A stretch of DNA of 64,000 nucleotides from Aquabacterium sp. NJ1 (GTDB lineage Bacteria; Pseudomonadota; Gammaproteobacteria; Burkholderiales; Burkholderiaceae_C): contig NZ_JRKM01000001.1 in NCBI RefSeq assembly GCF_000768065.1, forward strand, positions 3,268,001 to 3,332,000, written 5' to 3'. Made by a program: the position numbers and the translations under genes. Positions 35,766 to 44,040 of this stretch are shown one piece after another. Within the stretch, counting starts at the first letter, position 1. Each line of letters begins with the position of its first letter. Below the pieces are notes generated by a model. It made no database searches. It had not been told where the DNA came from and saw nothing but the letters and a program-made list of their open reading frames with translations.

Positions 35766-36584
35766 ATGAAGACGCGAACCCACTGGCTGACCGGCCCGCT
35801 GACGCTGCTGCTCGGCCTGGCCCTGAGCGCCCAGGCGCTGGCCGCCACCAGCCCCTACATCGAAGAGATGACCTCGCCCGAGTTGGCGGCGCGTGTCGCC
35901 GCCGGCACCACCACCGTGCTGGTGCCCATTGGCGGGACGGAGCAAAGCGGCCCCCACCTGGTGCTGGGCAAACACAATGTGCGCGCCCGCACCCTGGCTG
36001 GCCAGATTGCCCAGCGCCTGGGCAATGCCGTGGTCGCCCCGGTGATCGCCTACGTGCCCGAGGGCAGCATCGAGCCCCCCGTGGCGCACATGCGCTTTGC
36101 CGGCACCATCTCCATCCCCGAGGCCGCCTTCGAGGCCATGCTGGAGGGCACCGCGCGCAGTTTCAAGCAGCACGGTTTTCGCGACGTGGTCTTCCTGGGG
36201 GACCATGGCGGTTACCAGAAGAGTGAAGAGCGCGTGGCGGCCAAACTCAACAAGGCCTGGGCCAAAGACCCGGCCTGCCACGTGACGGCCTTGAGCGCCT
36301 ACTACCGCGTCACACAGACCGACTTCGTGGCCGAACTCAAGCGGCGCGGGTACAGCGAAGCCGAGATCGGCACGCACGCTGGCCTGGCCGACACCGCCCT
36401 GAGCCTGGCGATCGACCCCCACCTCGTGCGGACCGAGCTCATGGCGCAGGGCTTCAAGCCGGGGGCGCACAATGGCGTCACCGGCGACCCACGCCGTGCC
36501 AGCGCTGATCTGGGTCAGATCGGTGTGCAGCAGATTGTGGAATCATCCGTCGCGGCGATCCGTGCGGCGCAGCGCGCGCGTTGA
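35766..36584 (+). CDS. Secreted creatininase family protein with variant metal site
   Basis: This 272-residue protein has a signal peptide (residues about 1-27) and the creatininase amidohydrolase fold. The usual metal motif EQHGPHLPLGTD is changed to EQSGPHLVLGKH, GNHGGN to GDHGGY, and HAGExETS to HAGLADTALS, so several ligands differ from cytoplasmic creatininases. It may hydrolyse a different amide or be non-catalytic. It stands 25 bases before a YncE-like beta-propeller gene and is likely cotranscribed with it. Confidence 0.83.
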   Translation: MKTRTHWLTGPLTLLLGLALSAQALAATSPYIEEMTSPELAARVAAGTTTVLVPIGGTEQSGPHLVLGKHNVRARTLAGQIAQRLGNAVVAPVIAYVPEGSIEPPVAHMRFAGTISIPEAAFEAMLEGTARSFKQHGFRDVVFLGDHGGYQKSEERVAAKLNKAWAKDPACHVTALSAYYRVTQTDFVAELKRRGYSEAEIGTHAGLADTALSLAIDPHLVRTELMAQGFKPGAHNGVTGDPRRASADLGQIGVQQIVESSVAAIRAAQRAR

Positions 36585-36609
36585 TCCCTTATTCGTCCCT
36601 GGAGAGCGC

Positions 36610-37893
36610 ATGTCCTCGAACAACAAGATGCTGGCTGGTGGCCTGACCCTGGCCGCCACCGCCGCTGCCGTGTCAGCCTTGCTGGCTTACCGCACCGTTT
36701 CGGCCCAACAACCGGCCGCCCCCATTGCTTCGGCCACCCCGGCGGCCATTACCACCGTGCCGGGCATGCCGCCGGTGGTTGATGCGCGCAACCTCTACAG
36801 CGAAACCAGCGGCCCGGCCAAGATGCTGCCCGCCGTGCGCGAGGATCTGGAGCGCATCTACGTGCCCAATCTGCGTTCGCACGATGTCTACGTGATCGAC
36901 CCGGCCAAGATGAAAGTGGTCGACAAGTTCAAGGTGGGCGACGCGCCGCAACACGTCATCCCCTCATGGGACCTGCGCACCCTGTGGGTGGCCAACAATG
37001 CCGAACGCAAGCTCACCGGCAGCCTCACCCCGGTGGACCCGCGCACCGGCAAGCCCGGCAAAAACGTGGCCGTGGACGACCCCTACAACATGTACTTCTC
37101 GCCCGATGGCAAGTCCGCCATCGTGGTGGCCGAGGCCCGCCATCGCCTGGACTTCCGTGATCCGCACACCATGGCCATGCAGTACGCGATCGAGGTGCCG
37201 CAATGCGGTGGCATCAACCACGCGGACTTCTCCATCGACGGCCGCTACGCCCTCTTCACCTGCGAGTTTGAGGGCAGCGTGGCCAAGGTCGACCTGGTCA
37301 AGCGCGAGGTGATGGGCTACCTCAAGCTCAAGATGCCCGCCACCCGCCTGAAGGACAAGCCCGTGCCCCAGGGCTTGCCCGACACCGAAATCTGCACCTC
37401 CAAGAAGGGCATGCCGCAGGACATCCGCATCTCGCCGGACGGCAAGCGCTTCTACGTGGCCGACATGGAGGCCGATGGCGTGCACATCCTTGATGGCGAC
37501 GCGCTCAAGGAGATCGGCTTCATCACCACCGGCGTGGCCGCGCACGGCCTGTACCCCAGCCGTGACGGCAAGAGCCTGTATGTGGCCAACCGCGGCTCGC
37601 ACAAGATCCATGGTGGCCGCAACGGCCCCGGCGGCGTGACCGTCATCGACTTCGCCACCGACAAGATCATCGCCCGCTGGCCCGTGCCCGGTGGCGGTAG
37701 CCCCGATATGGGCAACGTGAGCGCCGACGGCAAATGGCTGTGGTTGTCAGGCCGGTTTGACGATGTGGTCTACCGCTTCGATACCGCCAACGGCAACGTC
37801 CAGCAGATCAAGGTGGGCGCCGAGCCGCACGGGCTGGTGGTGTGGCCGCAGCCGGGGCGGTATTGCCTGGGGCATACGGGTAATTTGCGTTGA
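36610..37893 (+). CDS. Exported YncE-like beta-propeller protein
   Basis: This 427-residue protein has an N-terminal hydrophobic segment followed by an Ala/Pro linker and a seven-bladed propeller of the YVTN/cytochrome d1-like type. Typical blades read RIYVPNLRSHDVYVIDP, DGKRFYVADMEADGVHILDG and DGKSLYVANRGSHKI. ATG 36610 has ggag 5 bases upstream. Haem-binding motifs are absent, so it is a binding or scaffold propeller. A degraded 3' fragment of a homologous gene lies in the PEP-CTERM region at 39876-39977. Confidence 0.85.
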   Translation: MSSNNKMLAGGLTLAATAAAVSALLAYRTVSAQQPAAPIASATPAAITTVPGMPPVVDARNLYSETSGPAKMLPAVREDLERIYVPNLRSHDVYVIDPAKMKVVDKFKVGDAPQHVIPSWDLRTLWVANNAERKLTGSLTPVDPRTGKPGKNVAVDDPYNMYFSPDGKSAIVVAEARHRLDFRDPHTMAMQYAIEVPQCGGINHADFSIDGRYALFTCEFEGSVAKVDLVKREVMGYLKLKMPATRLKDKPVPQGLPDTEICTSKKGMPQDIRISPDGKRFYVADMEADGVHILDGDALKEIGFITTGVAAHGLYPSRDGKSLYVANRGSHKIHGGRNGPGGVTVIDFATDKIIARWPVPGGGSPDMGNVSADGKWLWLSGRFDDVVYRFDTANGNVQQIKVGAEPHGLVVWPQPGRYCLGHTGNLR

Positions 37894-37911
37894 TGGCCTG
37901 AACGGCCCCCA

Positions 37912-37962
37912 TTCAATCGAGGGGGCTTGTGCACGACTGAAAGCCCCCTCAGGCGGGGCTGA
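37912..37962 (+). terminator. Weak GC-rich hairpins after the beta-propeller gene
   Basis: Two C-tract/G-tract hairpins follow the stop codon, including AGCCCC/GGGGCT near 37941-37961. Neither has a good T-run, so termination here is uncertain. Confidence 0.35.
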
Positions 37963-38034
37963 ACTGCTATGCTTTTTGCACCCGGTCGATGACCGGCTGT
38001 CTGCACAAATCCAATCAACCTGAGGGAGTCAAGT

Positions 38035-38886
38035 ATGTGGATGCGTACTTGTTTGGCCGCTGCCGTTCTGGCAGCCAGCACGTTCACCGCACAAGCCAGC
38101 ACCGTGGAAATGGTGGTGGATGTCATGGCAACCAACCTGCAACAGTCGCACCTGGAACAAGGCGGCGTGGTCACCACCAATGACCCGTCTTTCGTGCCTG
38201 CGCAGTTCCAGTGGTTGATCCGTTTCGACCTGGATCAGCCTACCGTCTACCCGGTTCAGTCCACCAACGGGACGGGTGGCGAGCAGCTGACGACCAGCAC
38301 CTTTTTCCAGGGCGGCGAAACCTCGCTGACACCGTATTCGGCCACGCTGATCGGCCTGGTGCCCCCTGGTGCGCCGGTGCTGTCGCCCGGCACGACGCAG
38401 GTGTATGCCGAGTCGTCCACCAGGGACCTGTCGTTCTTCCCCATGGCGGGTGCGCAGGCGGTGAACATCCAGACCGGCTTCGCGGGCGGCGGCGCCTGGC
38501 AAGCGGTGGCTGATGGGCTGGCCACGACGATCGCCTATGGTCGCAGTTTCAATTTCGCCGGCGCTGCTGCGCCCGTGCCGAACAGCCAGTTCCAGCCCAT
38601 GAGCTCGCAGGAGTTCGTCAGCTATCTGCAGTCCAAGGTGGGGCAGACGCAGGTGGGCGCGTTCAACGAATCGATCACGAAGTGGGTGCAAAAAACGAAC
38701 CCGCCAGGCGATGTGATCCTGATCTCTGACGCCCCCGATGCCCTGGTTGCACAGGATGGCATCTGGATCAGCGGCGATGTGTCGATCCGCTCGGTGGCCG
38801 TGGTGCCGGAGCCTTCGACTTACCTGCTGATGGGCCTGGGCCTGTCTTCTGTGGCGCTGGTGCGTCGCCGCCGTCAGGCTGCCTGA
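38035..38886 (+). CDS. PEP-CTERM sorting domain protein, array copy 1
   Basis: This 283-residue exported protein has a signal peptide (about residues 1-21), a central domain with no named family, and a C-terminal PEP-CTERM tail: VPEPSTYLLMGLGL, a hydrophobic helix and the basic end RRRRQAA. Such tails are cut by exosortase (XrtA/EpsH) and mark surface or matrix proteins. The central domain is shared with the next three genes: FVPxxF near the start, SxF..A in the middle, and EFxxxLQSxVGQ..GA..ES and GDVxIRSVAV before the tail. No exosortase gene lies in the window. Confidence 0.9.
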   Translation: MWMRTCLAAAVLAASTFTAQASTVEMVVDVMATNLQQSHLEQGGVVTTNDPSFVPAQFQWLIRFDLDQPTVYPVQSTNGTGGEQLTTSTFFQGGETSLTPYSATLIGLVPPGAPVLSPGTTQVYAESSTRDLSFFPMAGAQAVNIQTGFAGGGAWQAVADGLATTIAYGRSFNFAGAAAPVPNSQFQPMSSQEFVSYLQSKVGQTQVGAFNESITKWVQKTNPPGDVILISDAPDALVAQDGIWISGDVSIRSVAVVPEPSTYLLMGLGLSSVALVRRRRQAA

Positions 38887-38919
38887 GCCGGCCAGCAAAA
38901 AGTCCAAAGGGAGACCTTC

Positions 38920-39720
38920 ATGTCATGGAAGACAACGCTGGCTGCTGCCGCCGTGCTGTGTATGGCACAGGCGCAAGCCGCGACCCTGGAGCTGGTGGCC
39001 GATGTGGCGGCCAACGTGTACCAGGCCGGGCGTGTGGAGCAAGGTGCCGTGATCTACGACAGCGTTGCGGGTTTTGTGCCGCAACACTTCGAATTCACGG
39101 TGCGCATCGATCTGGATCACCCGTTCACCGAGGAAGGGGCGCTGACGGTCAACCCTTTGCTGCGCAACGCCACATCGACCTTCATCGACAGCCCTGCCAA
39201 CTGGGTCTCTCAGAGCCCGTTTTCTGCAGCCATGATGGCGCTGCTGCCTGATCCGGCAGGTGCCGTGACACCGGCCAGAGCTTTCGCCTACATCGAGCAA
39301 TCCACGCCTGTCGTTGATGTGCCCACGGAGCCTGTGCATATCCTGGGTAGCGTCGGGACGGGGCAAGTCTGGCTGTCCAGTGGCGCGCCGGGCACGGCCT
39401 CGGTGGCCTACCGGCGTGGATTTGATTTCAGCGCGCTGGGTGAGATCATGCCCAGCGACGCGCTGCATGCGATGACAGGCGGGCAGTTCGCCAGCTTCTT
39501 GCAATCGAAGGTTGGGCAGGCCGGATTTGGTCGGTACGAGGAGTCGGTGGGCTTGTTGTATGCCGGCGGCGAACCGGTGATCTCCATGGACGCGCTGCGC
39601 GTGCTGGGGGATGTCACGATCCGTTCGGTGGCCGTGGTGCCTGAGCCTTCCACTTACCTGTTGATGGGCCTGGGCCTGTCCTTGGTGGCGGTGGTGCGCC
39701 GCCGCAAGCAAACAGCCTGA
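38920..39720 (+). CDS. PEP-CTERM sorting domain protein, array copy 2
   Basis: This 266-residue paralogue of copy 1 begins 33 bases after it. It has a signal peptide, the shared central domain (FVPQHFEFTVRIDLDH, SPFSAAMMALLP, GGQFASFLQSKVGQ) and the tail VPEPSTYLLMGLGLSLVAVVRRRKQ. A strong terminator (39752-39780) and then a scar made of ivd and beta-propeller fragments follow it. The role of the family is unknown; matrix or cell-surface function is inferred from the sorting signal. Confidence 0.9.
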   Translation: MSWKTTLAAAAVLCMAQAQAATLELVADVAANVYQAGRVEQGAVIYDSVAGFVPQHFEFTVRIDLDHPFTEEGALTVNPLLRNATSTFIDSPANWVSQSPFSAAMMALLPDPAGAVTPARAFAYIEQSTPVVDVPTEPVHILGSVGTGQVWLSSGAPGTASVAYRRGFDFSALGEIMPSDALHAMTGGQFASFLQSKVGQAGFGRYEESVGLLYAGGEPVISMDALRVLGDVTIRSVAVVPEPSTYLLMGLGLSLVAVVRRRKQTA

Positions 39721-39751
39721 TCGCCCACAAGCGTGGGGCGAGAGGCCACCC

Positions 39752-39780
39752 AAAAGCCGGTCCTGGTGACCGGCTTTTTC
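39752..39780 (+). terminator. Terminator after PEP-CTERM copy 2
   Basis: An 11-bp stem AAAAGCCGGTC/GACCGGCTTTT with loop CTGGT and a trailing T-run. A degenerate relative of the same sequence follows copy 3 near 40858-40890, showing that the two units share their 3' flank. Confidence 0.93.
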
Positions 39781-39810
39781 TTTATTGCAGCGCAGTGTGC
39801 CGCGCCCGCC

Positions 39811-39870
39811 TCACATCGTCTCGGCAAACAGCTCCCGCCCGATCAGCATGCGACGGATCTCGCTGGTGCC
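39811..39870 (-). pseudogene. Duplicated 3' end of ivd (60-bp scar)
   Basis: These 60 bases match the last 60 bases of the ivd gene (41877-41936) at 58 of 60 positions, in the same orientation relative to the preceding PEP-CTERM gene. On the minus strand they encode [19 protein letters not shown] and the stop codon, identical in protein to the real ivd terminus; both differences are synonymous. No further ivd sequence follows, so this is a recombination remnant rather than a gene. Confidence 0.92.
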
Positions 39871-39875
39871 AGGTG

Positions 39876-39977
39876 GGCCGGTTTGACGACCTGGCCTACC
39901 GACCGGATAACTGCAACGGCGACATCACGCAGATGAGGGGGCAAGCATCGCCCCACGGCTGGCATCTGAACTGGTAA
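39876..39977 (+). pseudogene. Remnant 3' end of a YncE-like beta-propeller gene
   Basis: On the plus strand this stretch encodes GRFDDLAYRPDNCNGDITQ and on to a stop. It aligns without gaps to GRFDDVVYRFDTANGNVQQ near the end of the intact propeller protein (positions 37752 onward), and a later APxHG-like match, ASPHG versus AEPHG, keeps the same spacing. By eye about 47 of 63 bases are identical. It is fused directly to the ivd scar and is the tail of a lost propeller gene. Confidence 0.75.
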
Positions 39978-40018
39978 GCTGCCCCGGCACATGTAGTACA
40001 GAGGCAGGGGGGCACAGG

Positions 40019-40828
40019 ATGAACATGCGTCCAGTTTGGATTGCTTTGGTCGTGGCGTTGGCGAACCAGTGCGTCCATGCTCAATCCGTGATGGTGACCA
40101 TGGACGTGATGGCCAAGTCGCGCGCCGTGGGGCACGTTGTCAATGGCACGTACACCGTCACCGATGATGCTGGCTTTGTGCCGGAAACGTTCAGCTACTC
40201 GGAGAGCTTTGGCCTGAGAAGGGACGGTGCCCTGTTTGCCCCGTCTTTGAGCGCGAGTAACGTCGTTCAGTCGGGGCTTTTCTACGGCGCTGTGACCACG
40301 CCATCACCTTTTGCTGCCTCTTTGGTGGCGACGGCACCTTGGAATGTGTCAGTCCTAATCAATAACGGCTATGCGGGCTACCTGCTGTTCGTGCCTAAAA
40401 CTGCGACTGTGGTGGCACCTGCGGCCGTGTCTCAACGGGCATTCCTGAGCGTGGGGCTGTCCTGGTCAAGTGAGGCCGGATATGAGCAGTATGGCCGTAG
40501 CGTATCGTGGGAAACCCAGGGCACACCCATTGCCGCCTCAAGCTTGAAGCCATGGTCTCCCGATGAGTTCGTGGCGCACTGGCAGTCGCTGGTCGGGCAG
40601 ACACTCGTGGGCGCCTATAAGGAGTCGTATGACCTCAGCTCCCAGTCACCCTACGCACTGTTGGGTGGGGTGACGCCGCCGCCACCCACCCTGCATGACA
40701 ATGTGTCCATATATGGGGATGTGGTGATTCGCTCTGTGGTGGTCGTGCCCGAGCCTGCCACCTACCTGTTGATGGGGCTTGGCTTGTCTCTGGTGGCCGC
40801 GGTGCGTCGTCGTCAACAGACTGCCTGA
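40019..40828 (+). CDS. PEP-CTERM sorting domain protein, array copy 3
   Basis: This 269-residue paralogue has the signal peptide, FVPETFSYSESFGL, SPFAASLVATAP, the EFVAHWQSLVGQTLVGAYKES segment and the tail VPEPATYLLMGLGLSLVAAVRRRQQ. It is the most divergent in composition, with more A/T-rich codons than copy 2. Its start ATG 40019 follows ggggggcacagg. The 3' flank resembles that of copy 2 and ends with a short match to the ivd terminus at 40902. Confidence 0.88.
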   Translation: MNMRPVWIALVVALANQCVHAQSVMVTMDVMAKSRAVGHVVNGTYTVTDDAGFVPETFSYSESFGLRRDGALFAPSLSASNVVQSGLFYGAVTTPSPFAASLVATAPWNVSVLINNGYAGYLLFVPKTATVVAPAAVSQRAFLSVGLSWSSEAGYEQYGRSVSWETQGTPIAASSLKPWSPDEFVAHWQSLVGQTLVGAYKESYDLSSQSPYALLGGVTPPPPTLHDNVSIYGDVVIRSVVVVPEPATYLLMGLGLSLVAAVRRRQQTA

Positions 40829-40901
40829 TCACCTGCAAGCTCGCGCCGAGAGGCCACAAGAAAGGCAGGTTTGCATGGCCGGCTTTTTCTTGGAGATCAA
40901 C

Positions 40902-40938
40902 TCACATCGTCTCGGTAGCCATGAGGATCAGGGTGGCA
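40902..40938. pseudogene. Short second ivd-like scar
   Basis: TCACATCGTCTCGG (40902-40915) is identical to the first 14 bases of the ivd end at 41877. It is followed by GCCATGAGGATCAGGGTGGC (40918-40937), which matches ivd at 42058-42077 in 18 of 20 bases. Two pieces of ivd in the right order would be a deleted copy of its 3' region. The match is short, so this is tentative. Confidence 0.45.
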
Positions 40939-41093
40939 GGGGCAAGTCCCTCAAGTCAAGGGATGCGCCGGCCAACGATCTACCTGCATTGCACCGCCAA
41001 TGTTAGGCTCTTGGTCATCAACAGAGCGATGACTGGGCGCGGATGGCCCATGTGTCCGCCTGTCAATGTCTTGAATAAAAAGGGGAGCGTTTG

Positions 41094-41861
41094 ATGCGTT
41101 ATCGCGGCATGCTGGCCATGGTGGCCCTGTCCTTGACAAGCCTGGCGGCGCAGGCCGAGGCATACGACCTCACATTCGATGTGACTGCCACGTCACGGAT
41201 CGTCGTAGGGACCCAGGATGGGGCGTACGTCGAAAGTCGGGATCAGCTGTTCCAGTCGCAGCGCTTCAGCTATGTGGTGCACTTCGAGCTGGGCGAGGCA
41301 ATCCAGCCCCCGGCCTTCTCGGAATTGCAGGGCATGAAGCTGTTCGGTGCTGTTTATGCCAGCGGCCCTTCCTCGACCTCGCCGTTTACCGAACAAGTCA
41401 GAGGTGCCCTGTCCAACCTGGGCGAGCCCATGTCGAGCTACAACATGGCCTATTACGACCTGTACACGCCGGCTTCTGGCGGGGCTCCCTCGTACATGGT
41501 TGCGGGCACGCAACTGACCCTGAGCACAGACTCGGAGTGGCTTTCGACCGATGGCAATGCGTCGTACATGCGAGGCATCTGGTTGACCGAACCTGGTGAG
41601 CCGGCCAAATGGGATGCTTGGACCAATGCTGACTTCATGGCTTTCCTGCAGGCGCGGGTCGGCCAGTTGCATCAGGGCGCGTACATGGAGCAAGGCCGCA
41701 GTGTGATTGGCGCCGGTGCCGGCGCCATCGTGAATGACGTCAAGATATATGGCGATGCAACGTTGGTGTCCATCACGGCAGTCCCGGAGCCCGCCACCTT
41801 CGCCTTGATGGGCTTGGGCCTGGTCGGCATCGCCGCTGCAGCCCGTCGCCGCCAGGCTTGA
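41094..41861 (+). CDS. PEP-CTERM sorting domain protein, array copy 4
   Basis: This roughly 255-residue paralogue has a signal peptide ending SLAAQAEA, RFSYVVHFELGEA, TSPFTEQVRGAL, DFMAFLQARVGQLHQGAYMEQ and the tail VPEPATFALMGLGLVGIAAAARRRQA. It starts at ATG 41094 or the TTG 41091 just before, with ggggag upstream. Its stop lies 15 bases from the stop of the convergent ivd gene. That is the arrangement the scars behind copies 2 and 3 imply for the ancestral unit. Confidence 0.88.
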   Translation: MRYRGMLAMVALSLTSLAAQAEAYDLTFDVTATSRIVVGTQDGAYVESRDQLFQSQRFSYVVHFELGEAIQPPAFSELQGMKLFGAVYASGPSSTSPFTEQVRGALSNLGEPMSSYNMAYYDLYTPASGGAPSYMVAGTQLTLSTDSEWLSTDGNASYMRGIWLTEPGEPAKWDAWTNADFMAFLQARVGQLHQGAYMEQGRSVIGAGAGAIVNDVKIYGDATLVSITAVPEPATFALMGLGLVGIAAAARRRQA

Positions 41862-41876
41862 TCCGATCTTGCCGGA

Positions 41877-43055
41877 TCACATCGTCTCGGCAAACAGCTC
41901 CCGCCCGATCAGCATGCGGCGGATCTCACTGGTGCCGGCGCCGATCTCGTACAGCTTGGCGTCGCGCCACAGGCGACCCAGTGGGTAGTCGTTGATGTAG
42001 CCGTTGCCACCGAAGATCTGGATGCCTTCGCCGGCCATCCAGGTGGCCTTCTCGGCGGCCATCAGGATCAGGGCGGCGCAGTCCTTGCGCACATGGCGGG
42101 CGTGCTGTTTGCCCAGTGCGTCCAGGTTCTTGGCCACGGTGTAGGCAAACGATTTGACGGCCTGCTGCATGGTGTACATGTCGGCCACCTTGCCTTGCAG
42201 GAGCTGGAACTCGCCGATGGCCTGGCCAAACTGCTTGCGCTCGTGGATGTAGGGCACGATGTTGTCCATCACGGCCTGCATGATGCCCAGCGGGCCGCCT
42301 GAGAGCACGGCGCGTTCGTAGTCCAGGCCGCTCATCAGCACCTTGGCGCCGTTGCCCACGCCACCCAGCACGTTTTCAAAGGGCACCTCGCAGTCCTCAA
42401 AGAACAGCGGATAGGTGTTGGAGCCACGCATGCCCAGCTTGTCGAGCTTGTTGCCCTTGCTGAAGCCCTTGAAGCCCTTTTCGATGATGAAAGCCGTCAT
42501 GCCCTTGGCGCCCATTTCGGGTTCGGTCTTGGCGTAGACCACCAGCGTGTCGGCATCACCGCCGTTGGTGATCCACATCTTGCTGCCGTTTAGCACGTAG
42601 CGGTCGCCCTTGGCATCGGCGCGCAGCTTCATGCTCACCACGTCCGAGCCGGCATTGGGCTCGCTCATTGCCAGCGCACCCACGTGCTCACCGCTGATCA
42701 GCTTGGGCAGGTAGGTGCGCTTCTGTGCTTCGCTGCCGTTGCGGAAGATCTGGTTGACGCACAGATTGGAGTGCGCGCCATAGCTCAGGGCCACGGCCGA
42801 GCTGCCCCGGCTGACTTCTTCCATGGCCACCATGTGCGCGAGGTAGCCCAGGTTGGTGCCGCCGTATTCCTCGGTCACCGTGAGGCCGTGCAGGCCCAGG
42901 TCACCCAGCTTCTTCCAGATGGGGGTGGGGAAGGCGTTCTCGCGCTCGACATCGGCGGCGATGGGGGCCAGCTCCTTGGCCACGAAAGTGCGCACGGCGT
43001 CGCGCAGGGCATCGATGTCTTCACCCAGGTGGTGATTGAGGCCTGGCAGGTTCAT
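41877..43055 (-). CDS. ivd: Isovaleryl-CoA dehydrogenase
   Basis: This 392-residue flavoenzyme oxidises isovaleryl-CoA to 3-methylcrotonyl-CoA in leucine breakdown. The FAD/substrate signatures [19 protein letters not shown] and the C-terminal acyl-CoA dehydrogenase motif are present, and the catalytic glutamate specific to isovaleryl-CoA dehydrogenases is in [15 protein letters not shown] 43055 has gaggag upstream. It is the last gene of the liu operon. Its final 60 bases are copied elsewhere in the PEP-CTERM array. Confidence 0.96.
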   Translation of the reverse strand: MNLPGLNHHLGEDIDALRDAVRTFVAKELAPIAADVERENAFPTPIWKKLGDLGLHGLTVTEEYGGTNLGYLAHMVAMEEVSRGSSAVALSYGAHSNLCVNQIFRNGSEAQKRTYLPKLISGEHVGALAMSEPNAGSDVVSMKLRADAKGDRYVLNGSKMWITNGGDADTLVVYAKTEPEMGAKGMTAFIIEKGFKGFSKGNKLDKLGMRGSNTYPLFFEDCEVPFENVLGGVGNGAKVLMSGLDYERAVLSGGPLGIMQAVMDNIVPYIHERKQFGQAIGEFQLLQGKVADMYTMQQAVKSFAYTVAKNLDALGKQHARHVRKDCAALILMAAEKATWMAGEGIQIFGGNGYINDYPLGRLWRDAKLYEIGAGTSEIRRMLIGRELFAETM

Positions 43056-43101
43056 GTGGGGGTCTCCTCGGTCGCTTGTGTGTTCGGGTGAATGTGAAAG
43101 A

Positions 43102-44031
43102 TCAATGCGTGGGGTGGGCGCGCTTGGCCAGCAAGGCATTGCTGACGCGGGAGACGGGCTTGCGGCCCAGCACGCCCGAGATGAAGTCGGCGGCGTCCAC
43201 CAGTTTTTCCAGCTTGATGCCGGTGTGGATGCCCAGGCCATGCAGCAGGTAGACCACGTCCTCGGTGGCCACGTTGCCGGTGGCGCCCTTGGCGTAAGGG
43301 CAGCCGCCCAGGCCGGCCACGCTGGTGTCGAAGGTGTGGATGCCCAGCTCCAGGCAGCCGTAGATGTTGGTCAGCGCCTGGCCATAGGTGTCGTGGAAGT
43401 GGCCGCTGAGTTCGGCCAATGGCACATGTTTGAGCGCGCGTTCCATCACGGCCTTCACGCGGCCGGCCGTGCCCACGCCGATGGTGTCGGCAATGCCGAT
43501 GTGGTCGCTGCCGATGTCCAGCAGGCGCTTGACCACGTCTTCCACGGCTTCCACCGTCACCTCGCCTTGATAAGGGCAGCCCAGCGCGCACGATACGGCG
43601 GCACGCACGCGCTTGCCCGTGGCCTTGGCCGCGTCCACCACGGGGCGGAAGCGCTCGATGGATTCGGCAATCGAGCAGTTGATGTTGCGTTGGCTGAAGG
43701 CCTCGCTGGCCGCCGCGAAGATCACGACCTCGTCGGCACCCGCTGCCAGCGCGCCTTCAAAGCCCTTCATATTGGGTGTGAGCACCGAGTAGCGCACGCC
43801 CTCCATCCGCTGGATGCCTGCCATCACCTCGGCGTTGTCGGCCATCTGTGGCACCCACTTTGGGCTCACGAAGCTGGTGACCTCGATCTGGCGCAAGCCC
43901 GCGTCCTGCAGGCGGTGCACCAGGGCGATCTTGTCGGCGGCGTCCACGGGGCGGCCCTCGTTTTGCAGGCCATCGCGCGGGCCCACATCAACCAGCGTGA
44001 CGTGCGAGGGGAAGTTGGATGGCTTGTACAT
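43102..44031 (-). CDS. mvaB: Hydroxymethylglutaryl-CoA lyase
   Basis: This 309-residue enzyme splits HMG-CoA to acetoacetate and acetyl-CoA, the last step of leucine catabolism. Metal and catalytic motifs are clear: [12 protein letters not shown] at the start, [13 protein letters not shown] and the glycine-rich cysteine loop [14 protein letters not shown]. It lies 9 bases after liuD and 46 bases before ivd. Confidence 0.96.
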   Translation of the reverse strand: MYKPSNFPSHVTLVDVGPRDGLQNEGRPVDAADKIALVHRLQDAGLRQIEVTSFVSPKWVPQMADNAEVMAGIQRMEGVRYSVLTPNMKGFEGALAAGADEVVIFAAASEAFSQRNINCSIAESIERFRPVVDAAKATGKRVRAAVSCALGCPYQGEVTVEAVEDVVKRLLDIGSDHIGIADTIGVGTAGRVKAVMERALKHVPLAELSGHFHDTYGQALTNIYGCLELGIHTFDTSVAGLGGCPYAKGATGNVATEDVVYLLHGLGIHTGIKLEKLVDAADFISGVLGRKPVSRVSNALLAKRAHPTH

Positions 44032-44040
44032 GATGGCACC

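Noticed and set aside
39795-39977. 60-codon plus-strand frame running through the ivd scar
   Set aside because: It looks open only because two fragments from different genes, on opposite strands, are joined. It is treated as two remnants instead of one gene.
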